Shown: positions 1 through 6,240, counted from the first letter of the stretch. The stretch: 11,113 bases of DNA from CAZXFG01 sp964640515 (GCA_964640515.1 CAZXFG010000029.1:1-11113), one strand, 5' to 3'. Made by a program: numbers and translations. Notes: generated by a model not told the origin, from the sequence alone.

Positions 1-1
1 T

Positions 2-694
2 GATGGAAAAAGCCGCACCCGACTGGCCAATGCCGAAGCCGGACAAAGCGATAGTTTTGAAATAAAATTACAGTTACGGCCGCATTTTTCTCTGGGCCCG
101 GGCGTCAAAGAATTGCGTCTGGAACCAAAAGTGGAAGGCCAACTTCCCCAACTGGCGGAACAAAAATTCAGCCAAATCGGAACTGCCGATACTCTGCCTC
201 TAGTCACGGAAGTCACCTTGTCGGTTGAACCGCGCTACTACACTGAAGACGGCGAACAACTGGGTCGCGGACCCCTGCCCCCGCAAGCAGGTGAAACTAC
301 CAAGTATTGGATCTTCATTCGGCTCACCAATACGGTAAATAACATCCAAAATGCCTCTTTCCGCGCTGTTCTGCCCGCAAACATAGAATTCACCACCCGC
401 CAGAGCGTGACCATTGGCTCACCTCTTAAATTCAATTCTAGCGACCGCAGTGTAACCTGGAGCTATCCTGAACTACCGGCCTTTAGCGAGACCGGATTGT
501 ATTTTGAAGTGGCTATCACGCCCACAGTCGGACAAGTCGGACAAACTATCCAACTAGTCAAAAATTTGGAGTTTTCCGCCACTGACAAAATGACTGGCCG
601 GACTTTTAATTTATCCAAGCCGGGGATTTATAACACACTAAATCAGAACGACCGGGGAGCGGTTAAGGGAGCACAGGTGGTGGCGGGAGATTGA
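2..694 (+). CDS. Secreted protein with DUF11-like beta-sandwich domain, C-terminal part only
   Basis: The frame is open to the left edge, so this is the last 230 residues of a longer protein; the TTG at 113 is an internal codon and there is no reason to use it as a start. The visible part begins with the end of one beta-rich segment (about residues 15-40). A second domain follows, roughly residues 60-215, of the DUF11/COG1361 'conserved repeat' kind: the pattern YWIFIRLTN, then ASFRAVLPANIEF, then VTWSYPELPA and YFEVAITP is typical of these Ig-like modules in exported CPR and archaeal surface proteins. No sortase signal or C-terminal membrane helix is seen. It is the only plus-strand gene and its last 32 bp overlap the 3' end of the convergent 1208-aa gene. 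It probably belongs to a surface or envelope protein; its N-terminus, and so its export signal, is outside the window. The domain call is moderate and the specific function is unknown. Confidence 0.8.
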   Translation, partial: DGKSRTRLANAEAGQSDSFEIKLQLRPHFSLGPGVKELRLEPKVEGQLPQLAEQKFSQIGTADTLPLVTEVTLSVEPRYYTEDGEQLGRGPLPPQAGETTKYWIFIRLTNTVNNIQNASFRAVLPANIEFTTRQSVTIGSPLKFNSSDRSVTWSYPELPAFSETGLYFEVAITPTVGQVGQTIQLVKNLEFSATDKMTGRTFNLSKPGIYNTLNQNDRGAVKGAQVVAGD

Positions 695-3600
695 ACCAAG
701 GATAAAGAGGAATAAAAGGATATTGGACATTATCAAAATTTAACAAATCTTCCGGCATCATATCCAAATCCGGCAAAGGCGTGCTGTCGCTGAACAAACC
801 AAACTGTAAATTTTTGAAGTAAACGGAACGCAATTTTAGCGCTCCGTTTCTTATATCTATACCGCAAGTTTCTGTTTTGGGCAAAGTCTCGTAACCGACA
901 ACCGTATCGGCCAAATCAAGCTGACTGTCGCGGCTGGTAATAATATTTTGCCGATGTGAGGTCTGGACAAAACCGATATCTTCCAAAACCAAACGAGAAT
1001 TGTCCGCCACAATTACTCCGTCCGCGCCCAAAACCTGCACTTCATTCTGAATAGGATGATTGCCGCCGACAAAATTGACATGGCGCAGAGTGGAGGTGGA
1101 ATTGGTAAAATGAAATAAACCCCATTTTTCGCCGGGCACGAAAGACTTGAAATTAATCGGCGTTTCAGCCGTACCCAAAGCCGTCAAATCGCCATTTACC
1201 TGAAAAGAACCCCAGTTGGGCAAAAATATATTGGCGCCGGATTCAATGTTTAATTTAGCTCCGCTGGCTATCTTAGGCGCGAGAAAATACCATGGCCAGT
1301 CTTTAGACAAAGTCGTTTCGCCCGTGAATATCGGATATTCCAGATACACTCCGTTGAAGGCGTTATTTTCCCAGACAATATCTCTCATTTGGGGAATAAC
1401 ATTGAAGAAATCCGTCGGACCGGAAGAACGAGTGAAATTGGAAAAGGTGATTTCTTCCAAACCGACAACGCTGTTTTTAGCGCTCACGGCTAACTCTCCG
1501 CCATCAAATTTGGTGTGATGAATAGTACCCGTGGAATTTTCCAGATATAACGCGGTTTGTCCGTTGCTAAAAAATAATGAATCGGAAATTTCCAAAACCG
1601 CTTTTTCCACTCTCACCGCTTGCTCCACATTACTCCCCCACCAATGATCCACATCAGGCGGTTGGAATTTATATCCCGCGTAACGCAATTCCAAACCGGA
1701 TATTTTTCCGCTGGAATTTTCTTTAAACCATAAGCCGCGCCAGTCGCGCGGAGCCGGTGTTTCTTTGTCCGAAGTAATGACTACTTTTTCCTCGCTTGTA
1801 CCTTTAATATCCAAATTGCCAAAAATATTGATTCCGTATTCTTTATACTTGGCCTTAATCACCACGCCCGGACCTATTTCCAGCGTCTTGCCGGCCGGAA
1901 TGATATATGAAGTGAGCCAATATGGATTATCGGCCTTAGTCAGGACGCGTTTGGTGTCGGCTTGATTGCCTTTTAATACGATATTCCCAAAATTAGATTG
2001 TCGGGGCGAACCATAGAGCGGAACAGCGTCTCCGCCGCCGTCCACCATGCCAGTCGGCCGCGGACCACGATTAGTCTGCCAATTCTCCGGACTATTTCCA
2101 TTTTTTCCGGGATTGATTCTTTCCATCGTTTTGTACAAATCTTTATCGCCGGCAAACCAGCCCTCCGAACAATCTATTTCATCAATAATGGTTCCGGTGG
2201 CGCTGACCAGACGAATTATTTCTCCGGAATTTTTTAAACCACCGGTTAAAGTAAAAATCTGGTCAGCCGTAATACCATTGACTGTGCGGTCATCAGTGCG
2301 TTCAAAAATATAATAGCCATGGGCGGCGATGGTGGTGGTGGATATTTTATTGGCCGATATCTGCCGTTCGCCCACCATAATTTTCCAACCCGCGAGGTCA
2401 ATATTTTGATCCGTATTATTATACAATTCCAACCACTCGTCTTCGGCTGTGGTGGGAGATGTGCCGGCCCAAGCGATTTCATTGATTACCACATCTGAAG
2501 GCGGATTTTCCGGCACGGGCAGTGTGGAAGTCGCAGAGGGTGTTGAAGTGGCAACAGAGTCGGTGCTGGTGACGAAAATAGTACTGGTTGCTGTATCAAA
2601 AATAATGGTGGATGTAGTTATGGGAGTAGAAGTAGTCACTGGAGTTGAGGTGGCCACCTCAACCGTGCTGGTCGCTATATCTATGGTAGTGGTGGCGACA
2701 TCAATGGTGGTTGAAGCGACATCAATTTCATTATTAACGGTTGATGAAACAAAATCCAATGGCGCAGACTCTGCCGGCGCCAAACTACTGCTTGATGAAT
2801 CACCATCAGAACTGCCGGACGACCCACTTCCTCCTCCTGAACTGCCGCCCCCTCCGCTACCATTGTCATTCCCGCGAAAGCGGGAATCTCCACTGTCATT
2901 CTGAGGCGTAGCCGAAGAATCCCTTAAATCTACAGGCGCGTCCGAAGGCGGCAACATAGCATCACTGTCATTGCGAGCGACGACAGGAGGCGAAGCAATC
3001 TCTTTCGCTACCTTACTGTCATTGCGAGCGACGACAGGAGGCGAAGCAATCTCTTTCGCTACCTTACTGTCATTGCGAGCGACGACAGGAGGCGAAGCAA
3101 TCTCTTGTTTAACAGGGGGAGGTATCTCTGTCACAACTTCAGGCGGTTCAGAAATAAATGGAGTGGGAACGAGTTCGCCCGCTCCTTGGCCCAGAGCTTG
3201 ATTGCCTGATGATGGAAAAAATCTTTGTTGAATATACCCCAGCAAATTTTTGCCCGCGCTAATACCCAAACCCAAAAACTGGTTGCCATATCCCAACCAA
3301 CTAACGCGCTCGTTTGATAATTTTTCTTTGGCTTGCTGATCCGCTTCAGAGAAAAATAATTTAATTACTCCGGCGTCATAGCCAATGGCTTGGGGGACGA
3401 GGTGGAGGGAATAATCGGATAAAACATAATTATTTAATGACGAGACACTCGCCCTATCACCTAAAGCATTATTTATAATATCAACAACATTACTGCTTGC
3501 TGGAGAATCTACTCTCATTAAAATATTTCCATCCCCTCCGCTATTTGATAAATACAAATCAATACCATCACTTGTTTTATTTTTAATTATTTTATCACCA

Positions 3601-4289
3601 ACAAAAGGTAAAAAATATTTTTTATCTTTGATAGTATCATCACTATAAAAATTATTATTAGAATATTTGGCCGATTCATCAAAGGCCCGCGCCAAACTGG
3701 CCACCTCAATAAACCGGGGATTAATTTTACTTTTAATTTCCGCCCAGTTGTTTTTCACATATTGTTCATAACTATCAGCCGGTAAAACATGAATATCTTC
3801 CCGCGTATGCGCGGGCACTAACATATCAGCCACCAGATGCAAAATATGCCCTAACGCTTTAAACGCTTCTTCTCTATTGCCTTTTTGCCAATCATCTTGG
3901 GCTCTTTGCCAACTTTTATCGCCCAAAGCAAAATCCGCCTGACTCCGGGGACTTATGGCCCAATCTTTGGCTGATAAATAACGCCGGCCAAATAACAAAC
4001 CGACATTATAAACCGGATCATAAAAATGATTGAGCCAGCGGGTGGGCGTATCCTCGTCTTTAGCTCCCTGCATCAGCCAATTTATTTCTTCCAAAGTTAA
4101 TTTTCTCTCCGGATTATTTTTGTTATAGAGCAAAGCGGCCAATTGCGCGATATTGGGATGAGCCAATTCGCTGTCATAACAAAAAACTCGGCACTCCCAC
4201 AGAGGCGCCGAGCAAACCAAAATAAAAAATAAACAAGCGAATATGATAACAATAAGCCGTTTATTTTTTCCCCTCCTTTCCTCCTTCAT
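663..4289 (-). CDS. Exported multidomain protein: zinc phospholipase C/P1-nuclease-like domain, repetitive linker, lamin-tail domain, beta-helix
   Basis: 1208 residues. Residues 1-30 are a basic start plus hydrophobic core, a Sec signal peptide or anchor without a good lipobox. Residues about 36-350 resemble the zinc-dependent phospholipase C/S1-P1 nuclease superfamily: H44, D78/D80, H88 and GHILHLVADMLVPAH at 147-161, whose H151-x3-D155-x5-H161 spacing matches the zinc-binding HxxxDx5H of PLC; E175 may be a further ligand. Residues 395-590 form a linker: 17-residue repeats (395-445), a Gly/Ser tract (477-503) and Thr-Ser-Thr repeats (520-590). Residues 597-705 are a lamin-tail domain (VVINEIAWAG, EWLELYNN, LAGWKI). 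Residues about 765-1165 look like a right-handed beta-helix, with a proline-rich end. The ATG at 4289 is fixed by an in-frame stop 6 nt upstream; there is no Shine-Dalgarno before it. The gene lies 11 bp after the 166-aa gene, probably in one transcript. Lipid or nucleotide cleavage outside the cell is inferred; catalysis is unproven. Confidence 0.88.
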   Translation of the reverse strand: MKEERRGKNKRLIVIIFACLFFILVCSAPLWECRVFCYDSELAHPNIAQLAALLYNKNNPERKLTLEEINWLMQGAKDEDTPTRWLNHFYDPVYNVGLLFGRRYLSAKDWAISPRSQADFALGDKSWQRAQDDWQKGNREEAFKALGHILHLVADMLVPAHTREDIHVLPADSYEQYVKNNWAEIKSKINPRFIEVASLARAFDESAKYSNNNFYSDDTIKDKKYFLPFVGDKIIKNKTSDGIDLYLSNSGGDGNILMRVDSPASSNVVDIINNALGDRASVSSLNNYVLSDYSLHLVPQAIGYDAGVIKLFFSEADQQAKEKLSNERVSWLGYGNQFLGLGISAGKNLLGYIQQRFFPSSGNQALGQGAGELVPTPFISEPPEVVTEIPPPVKQEIASPPVVARNDSKVAKEIASPPVVARNDSKVAKEIASPPVVARNDSDAMLPPSDAPVDLRDSSATPQNDSGDSRFRGNDNGSGGGGSSGGGSGSSGSSDGDSSSSSLAPAESAPLDFVSSTVNNEIDVASTTIDVATTTIDIATSTVEVATSTPVTTSTPITTSTIIFDTATSTIFVTSTDSVATSTPSATSTLPVPENPPSDVVINEIAWAGTSPTTAEDEWLELYNNTDQNIDLAGWKIMVGERQISANKISTTTIAAHGYYIFERTDDRTVNGITADQIFTLTGGLKNSGEIIRLVSATGTIIDEIDCSEGWFAGDKDLYKTMERINPGKNGNSPENWQTNRGPRPTGMVDGGGDAVPLYGSPRQSNFGNIVLKGNQADTKRVLTKADNPYWLTSYIIPAGKTLEIGPGVVIKAKYKEYGINIFGNLDIKGTSEEKVVITSDKETPAPRDWRGLWFKENSSGKISGLELRYAGYKFQPPDVDHWWGSNVEQAVRVEKAVLEISDSLFFSNGQTALYLENSTGTIHHTKFDGGELAVSAKNSVVGLEEITFSNFTRSSGPTDFFNVIPQMRDIVWENNAFNGVYLEYPIFTGETTLSKDWPWYFLAPKIASGAKLNIESGANIFLPNWGSFQVNGDLTALGTAETPINFKSFVPGEKWGLFHFTNSTSTLRHVNFVGGNHPIQNEVQVLGADGVIVADNSRLVLEDIGFVQTSHRQNIITSRDSQLDLADTVVGYETLPKTETCGIDIRNGALKLRSVYFKNLQFGLFSDSTPLPDLDMMPEDLLNFDNVQYPFIPLYPWFNLPPPPVLP
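2520..2747 (-). repeat. Low-complexity Thr-Ser-Thr linker-coding repeats
   Basis: This segment of the 1208-aa gene encodes residues about 515-590, with repeated units such as VATSTP, VTTSTP, TTSTI and SATSTL. The units vary at the DNA level, so this is a degenerate protein repeat and not a clean satellite. Such Thr/Ser-rich stretches usually act as extended, possibly glycosylated, spacers between exported domains; here they separate the Gly/Ser tract from the lamin-tail domain. Confidence 0.75.
2864..2891. repeat. TGTCATTCCCGC-type (dRS3-like) palindromic repeat, in-frame copy
   Basis: Positions 2868-2887 form a perfect 8-bp inverted repeat, ATTCCCGC and GCGGGAAT, around a GAAA loop, preceded by TGTC and followed by CTCC. 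It fits the ATTCCC-N8-GGGAAT consensus of the Neisseria dRS3 repeat and the wider family of such elements. Inside the 1208-aa gene it encodes residues near DSRFRGNDN on the minus strand, at the border between the 17-residue repeats and the Gly/Ser tract. Confidence 0.88.
2894..2923. repeat. TGTCATTCTGAG-type dispersed palindromic repeat, in-frame copy
   Basis: The element reads TGTCATTCTGAGG, then CGTAGCCGAAGAATCCC. Arms 2898-2907 and 2911-2920 pair at 8 of 10 positions around a 3-nt GTA loop. It belongs to the class TGTCATTCTGAGCG...CGAAGAATC that is common between genes in unrelated bacteria. It starts only two bases after the neighbouring TGTCATTCCCGC element and is read on the minus strand as part of the protein linker (residues SATPQNDSG). 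Confidence 0.8.
2964..3106. repeat. 51-bp tandem array of a TGTCATTGCGAG-type dispersed palindromic repeat inside a gene
   Basis: Three copies start at 2966, 3017 and 3068, exactly 51 bp apart and identical by eye, the third being cut short after about 39 bp. Each starts TGTCATTGCGAGCG, continues with ACGACAGGAGGCGAAG and ends GCAATCTCT, with ATTGC/GCAAT as the outer inverted arms. This matches a repeat class known to be scattered in intergenic DNA of many bacteria (TGTCATTGCGAG...GAAGCAATCTC). Here it lies within the 1208-aa gene. Because 51 is divisible by three, it encodes the 17-residue unit SKVAKEIASPPVVARND on the minus strand without breaking the frame. Identity between copies suggests recent expansion by slippage or unequal recombination. 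Confidence 0.9.
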
Positions 4290-4300
4290 ATTGTTTTAAT

Positions 4301-4801
4301 TTAAAGTGATTCTATATACCAAATTCCATTTTGTGATTTAATAAACGTCAAATATTCTTTATACTTTTCTCCTTGCCTCAGAACAGAATAAAAATAAATG
4401 GACCGCCAATTATTAATATTGTCCGGTTTAATTTCTGCATCCAATTCACTTATTACCTCGAATAATTGACTATTATTCAGTCCACCTAAAACATTTTTCA
4501 TCCTCTCCCTATCCCCCTCCCTAAAACAACATTTTACCGCCTCGTCAAAATCCCCTTTTTTCAAAGCCGTCAAAAACAACTGATGCGTTTGTTCCGGACT
4601 CTGTATGGTCGGCGCGTTATTCTCCACATATTGCGGATACATTGTATTCAGTTCTTCCTGGCTGTAATCTCCATACGGGAAATCCGGTTTCGCCAAACCC
4701 AAGAGCACCCGTTCCTGCCGGGCGTTAAACCAAGCCCAGCTCCCGGCGAAAAATAAAAAAACTGCAATTACAAATGCAGTCGCCCCTCCCCACTTTTTCA
4801 T
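4301..4801 (-). CDS. Small membrane-anchored extracytoplasmic protein, unassigned
   Basis: 166 residues. MKKWGG followed by a hydrophobic stretch at about 8-25 gives an N-terminal membrane anchor or uncleaved signal. The rest is soluble: residues 45-70 carry a YSQEELNTMYPQYVENNAP segment, 73-90 a helix (EQTHQLFLTALKKGDFDEAVKCC), and 125-166 alternating strands ending in YKEYLTFIKSQNGIWYIESL. A helix with 'ALKKGDFDEAVKC' followed by a sheet ending in '..GIWYI' is reminiscent of the NTF2-like/DUF4878 fold, but this is only a resemblance. The ATG is supported by a clear Shine-Dalgarno (AAAGGAGA) 6 nt upstream. It starts 19 bp after hicA and ends 11 bp before the 1208-aa exported protein, so it is likely cotranscribed with that protein and may act with it at the cell surface. 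Function unknown. Confidence 0.85.
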   Translation of the reverse strand: MKKWGGATAFVIAVFLFFAGSWAWFNARQERVLLGLAKPDFPYGDYSQEELNTMYPQYVENNAPTIQSPEQTHQLFLTALKKGDFDEAVKCCFREGDRERMKNVLGGLNNSQLFEVISELDAEIKPDNINNWRSIYFYSVLRQGEKYKEYLTFIKSQNGIWYIESL

Positions 4802-4806
4802 ATTTT

Positions 4807-4814
4807 TCTCCTTT
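4807..4814 (-). promoter_or_regulatory. Strong Shine-Dalgarno for the 166-aa gene
   Basis: On the minus strand AAAGGAGA lies 6 nt before the ATG at 4801. It is the only convincing ribosome binding site ahead of a start in the window; the other starts seen here lack one, so this gene may be translated more strongly or more independently than its neighbours. Confidence 0.75.
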
Positions 4815-4820
4815 AATGAA

Positions 4821-5024
4821 TTAAATTTGTATTCCCGCTTCTTTGAGAATACTTTTAAGTGTGCCTATAGGTAAATCTTTGCCATGATACGGAACGGTAA
4901 CTCTTCTTTTGTGTATTGGATGGTAAAAGATATAATGACTTCCGGTAACATGATCTAAAATAAAACCGTCGCTGTCTAATAATTTTATTACCTCTTTAGC
5001 AGTTAGACGAGGTGTTTTAGGCAT
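4821..5024 (-). CDS. hicA: HicA-family mRNA interferase toxin
   Basis: 67 residues, the usual HicA (YcfA) length. The family signature is plain: TAKEVIKLLDSDGF near the N-terminus, GSHYIFYHP with the catalytic histidine (H30) of the GSH motif, RRVTVPYHGKDLPIGTLKSILKEAGI to the end. HicA proteins have a double-stranded-RNA-binding-like fold and cleave mRNA, arresting growth when not bound by HicB. The start ATG lies inside the last codons of hicB (8-bp overlap), which supports translational coupling, with the antitoxin made first. The key histidine is intact, so an active toxin is expected. The next gene starts 19 bp downstream with no visible terminator, so read-through into the exported-protein genes is likely. 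Confidence 0.95.
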   Translation of the reverse strand: MPKTPRLTAKEVIKLLDSDGFILDHVTGSHYIFYHPIHKRRVTVPYHGKDLPIGTLKSILKEAGIQI

Positions 5025-5274
5025 AAGATTTGCCCAATTGAAAATCTAGGGTTGTAATAAAACTTTCTTCATCGCCGACAACTTTCTCACCATGCTTTTT
5101 GGCGCTCTTCAAATATCCATCAATGGCATCAGATACCATTTTTTTTGCCTCTTCTAAATCACGGCCATAGGTTACACAACCTGGTAAAGCTGGAACTAAA
5201 ACAGTAAAACCACCCTCGGCTTCGGGGCGAAAAATCAGATTAAAATGGATATTTTTTGTATTTGATTTGACCAT
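5017..5274 (-). CDS. hicB: HicB-family antitoxin
   Basis: 85 residues from the ATG at 5274; an in-frame TTG at 5292 would add six residues but lies inside the -10 region of the promoter, so the ATG is preferred. The protein shows the HicB partial RNase H-like fold: FRPEAEGGFTVLVPALPGC (about 15-33), then TYGRDLEEAKKMVSDAIDGYL (35-55). It ends with a short tail (SFITTLDFQLGKSYA) and shows no clear ribbon-helix-helix or HTH DNA-binding domain, which many longer HicB proteins use for autoregulation. It binds and neutralises the HicA encoded immediately downstream. No Shine-Dalgarno precedes the ATG; the predicted transcript start is only about 2 nt upstream, so translation is probably leaderless. 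The order antitoxin-toxin is the reverse of E. coli hicAB but common elsewhere. Confidence 0.93.
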   Translation of the reverse strand: MVKSNTKNIHFNLIFRPEAEGGFTVLVPALPGCVTYGRDLEEAKKMVSDAIDGYLKSAKKHGEKVVGDEESFITTLDFQLGKSYA

Positions 5275-5282
5275 ATGTGAAT

Positions 5283-5311
5283 ATAATAACAAAACAAAAA
5301 GATCATGTCAA
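5283..5311 (-). promoter_or_regulatory. Sigma-70-type promoter of hicBA
   Basis: Minus strand: -35 TTGACA (5311-5306, full consensus), 17-bp spacer, -10 TATTAT (5288-5283, one mismatch). The expected start of transcription is about 5276, so the hicB ATG at 5274 would lie at or next to the 5' end of the mRNA. This is the best promoter in the window and likely drives hicB, hicA and possibly the two genes beyond. Confidence 0.75.
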
Positions 5312-5327
5312 ATTCTCTTTGTCAAAT
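5306..5327 (-). promoter_or_regulatory. Direct repeat ATTTGACA overlapping the hicBA -35 box
   Basis: ATTTGACA occurs twice on the minus strand, at 5327-5320 and 5313-5306, offset by 14 bp; the inner copy contains the -35 hexamer. The outer copy touches the stop codon of the Nudix gene. It could be an operator or simply a second -35-like sequence; a 14-bp offset places the copies on nearly opposite faces of the helix, which argues mildly against one dimer binding both. Confidence 0.35.
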
Positions 5328-5328
5328 C

Positions 5329-6240
5329 TCACTTATCCCCAAAAATGAACTCCCGAATATCGGCCAAAGCGCCCTCGTTATGATAAGCAATCTCGGCCGG
5401 CAGATTTGACAAAGGAAAATATTTAAAATCCCGCATTTCAATATTACTGACAAAATCTTGACTCTTGATAGTGGCGAAATAAAAAGCGACGACATCGGCA
5501 AACTTGGGGCTATGGCCCTTGTCGGAATACACTTGAAAAAGCTCGCCCATCTCCGACTCCACGCCCAATTCCTCTCGCAACTCCCTTTTTAAATTTTCCT
5601 CAATCGTCTCATCCACATAAATATGGCCACCGGGAAAATCCCAAGCTCCCGTAAACGGCCGCTGATGGCGTTGCGCCAACAAAATTTCTTTCTGGTCGTT
5701 AAGAATAATCGCGTTGGCGGCAAAACGCGGATAGATATTCTGCTCATAAACAAAACCGCGCGTGAAATATTCCGAAAAAATACGGCGCTGGGTGGTAAGC
5801 AATTTGCCCTGGATTTTTTTAGAGGCATAAACCTGCAAAATCTGCTGGTGATTAAAAGCCAATTTCTCTTGCAAAGCCGCGTCAAGCGGCAGCCATTTGA
5901 ACTCATTGGCTTCACGGCTGGTTTGCAAAGATCCGCCCGCGATTTTCGCCGCATACACTACCTGCACCACAAAAAATCTGGGATCGGCAATGGCACTATC
6001 GGCTAAAATATCCACCAAATGCGTAAGCTGTATCTCCAAACCGGCTTCTTCTTTTACTTCTCTCGCGGCCGTGGCTTCTATATTATTATCCGCTACTTCC
6101 ACCCGTCCGCCGATAATACTCCACCGGCCTTGATGCGGTTCCACCGCTCTTTTGGTTAATAAAATTTCGTCTCGGTCGTTCAAAATAATCACATCTACGC
6201 ACGGCACCGGATGATCCATTTGTTCGGTATATTTAGGCAT
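5329..6240 (-). CDS. Tandem Nudix hydrolase-domain protein
   Basis: 303 residues with two Nudix folds in one chain. Domain 1 (about 12-135) has GGRVEVADNNIEATAAR then EVKEEAGL (44-68): the REVKEEAG core is kept, but the spacing to the glycines is one residue too long and the usual first glutamate of the box is replaced. Domain 2 (about 172-300) has a perfect Nudix box, GHIYVDE followed by TIEENLKRELREELGV (205-227), with metal ligands E220, E223 and E224. Both domains begin with a strand of the form AIILNDxxEILLxxR, so they probably arose by duplication. Nudix enzymes hydrolyse nucleoside diphosphates linked to another group; the substrate cannot be read from the sequence. The ATG has no Shine-Dalgarno but lies about 22 nt after the expected start from a TATAAT box. 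It is a cytoplasmic protein with no obvious link to its exported neighbours. Confidence 0.93.
   Translation of the reverse strand: MPKYTEQMDHPVPCVDVIILNDRDEILLTKRAVEPHQGRWSIIGGRVEVADNNIEATAAREVKEEAGLEIQLTHLVDILADSAIADPRFFVVQVVYAAKIAGGSLQTSREANEFKWLPLDAALQEKLAFNHQQILQVYASKKIQGKLLTTQRRIFSEYFTRGFVYEQNIYPRFAANAIILNDQKEILLAQRHQRPFTGAWDFPGGHIYVDETIEENLKRELREELGVESEMGELFQVYSDKGHSPKFADVVAFYFATIKSQDFVSNIEMRDFKYFPLSNLPAEIAYHNEGALADIREFIFGDK

Noticed and set aside
23..28. Lipoprotein box at Cys26 of the 1208-aa protein (FILVC)
   Set aside because: The residue before the cysteine is valine, not Gly/Ala/Ser, so it does not fit a lipobox; a Sec signal or anchor is more likely. Positions given are residues.
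113..694. TTG at 113 as a true start of the left-edge gene
   Set aside because: The frame is open to position 2 without a stop, the upstream residues continue the beta-rich pattern, and there is no ribosome binding site.
2449..2904. Plus-strand 151-codon open frame opposite the linker of the 1208-aa gene
   Set aside because: It is a mirror of low-complexity coding DNA, giving Val/Ser/Pro-rich nonsense with no domain; its end reads the spurious peptide commonly produced by the TGTCATTCCCGC repeat.
2964..3106. CRISPR-like array with regular spacing
   Set aside because: The 51-bp units are contiguous tandem copies; the stretch between conserved parts is also identical, so there are no unique spacers, and the array is in frame within a gene.
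5275..5292. TTG start for hicB adding six residues
   Set aside because: It would fall within the -10 box and upstream of the predicted transcript start; the ATG at 5274 gives a normal HicB length.
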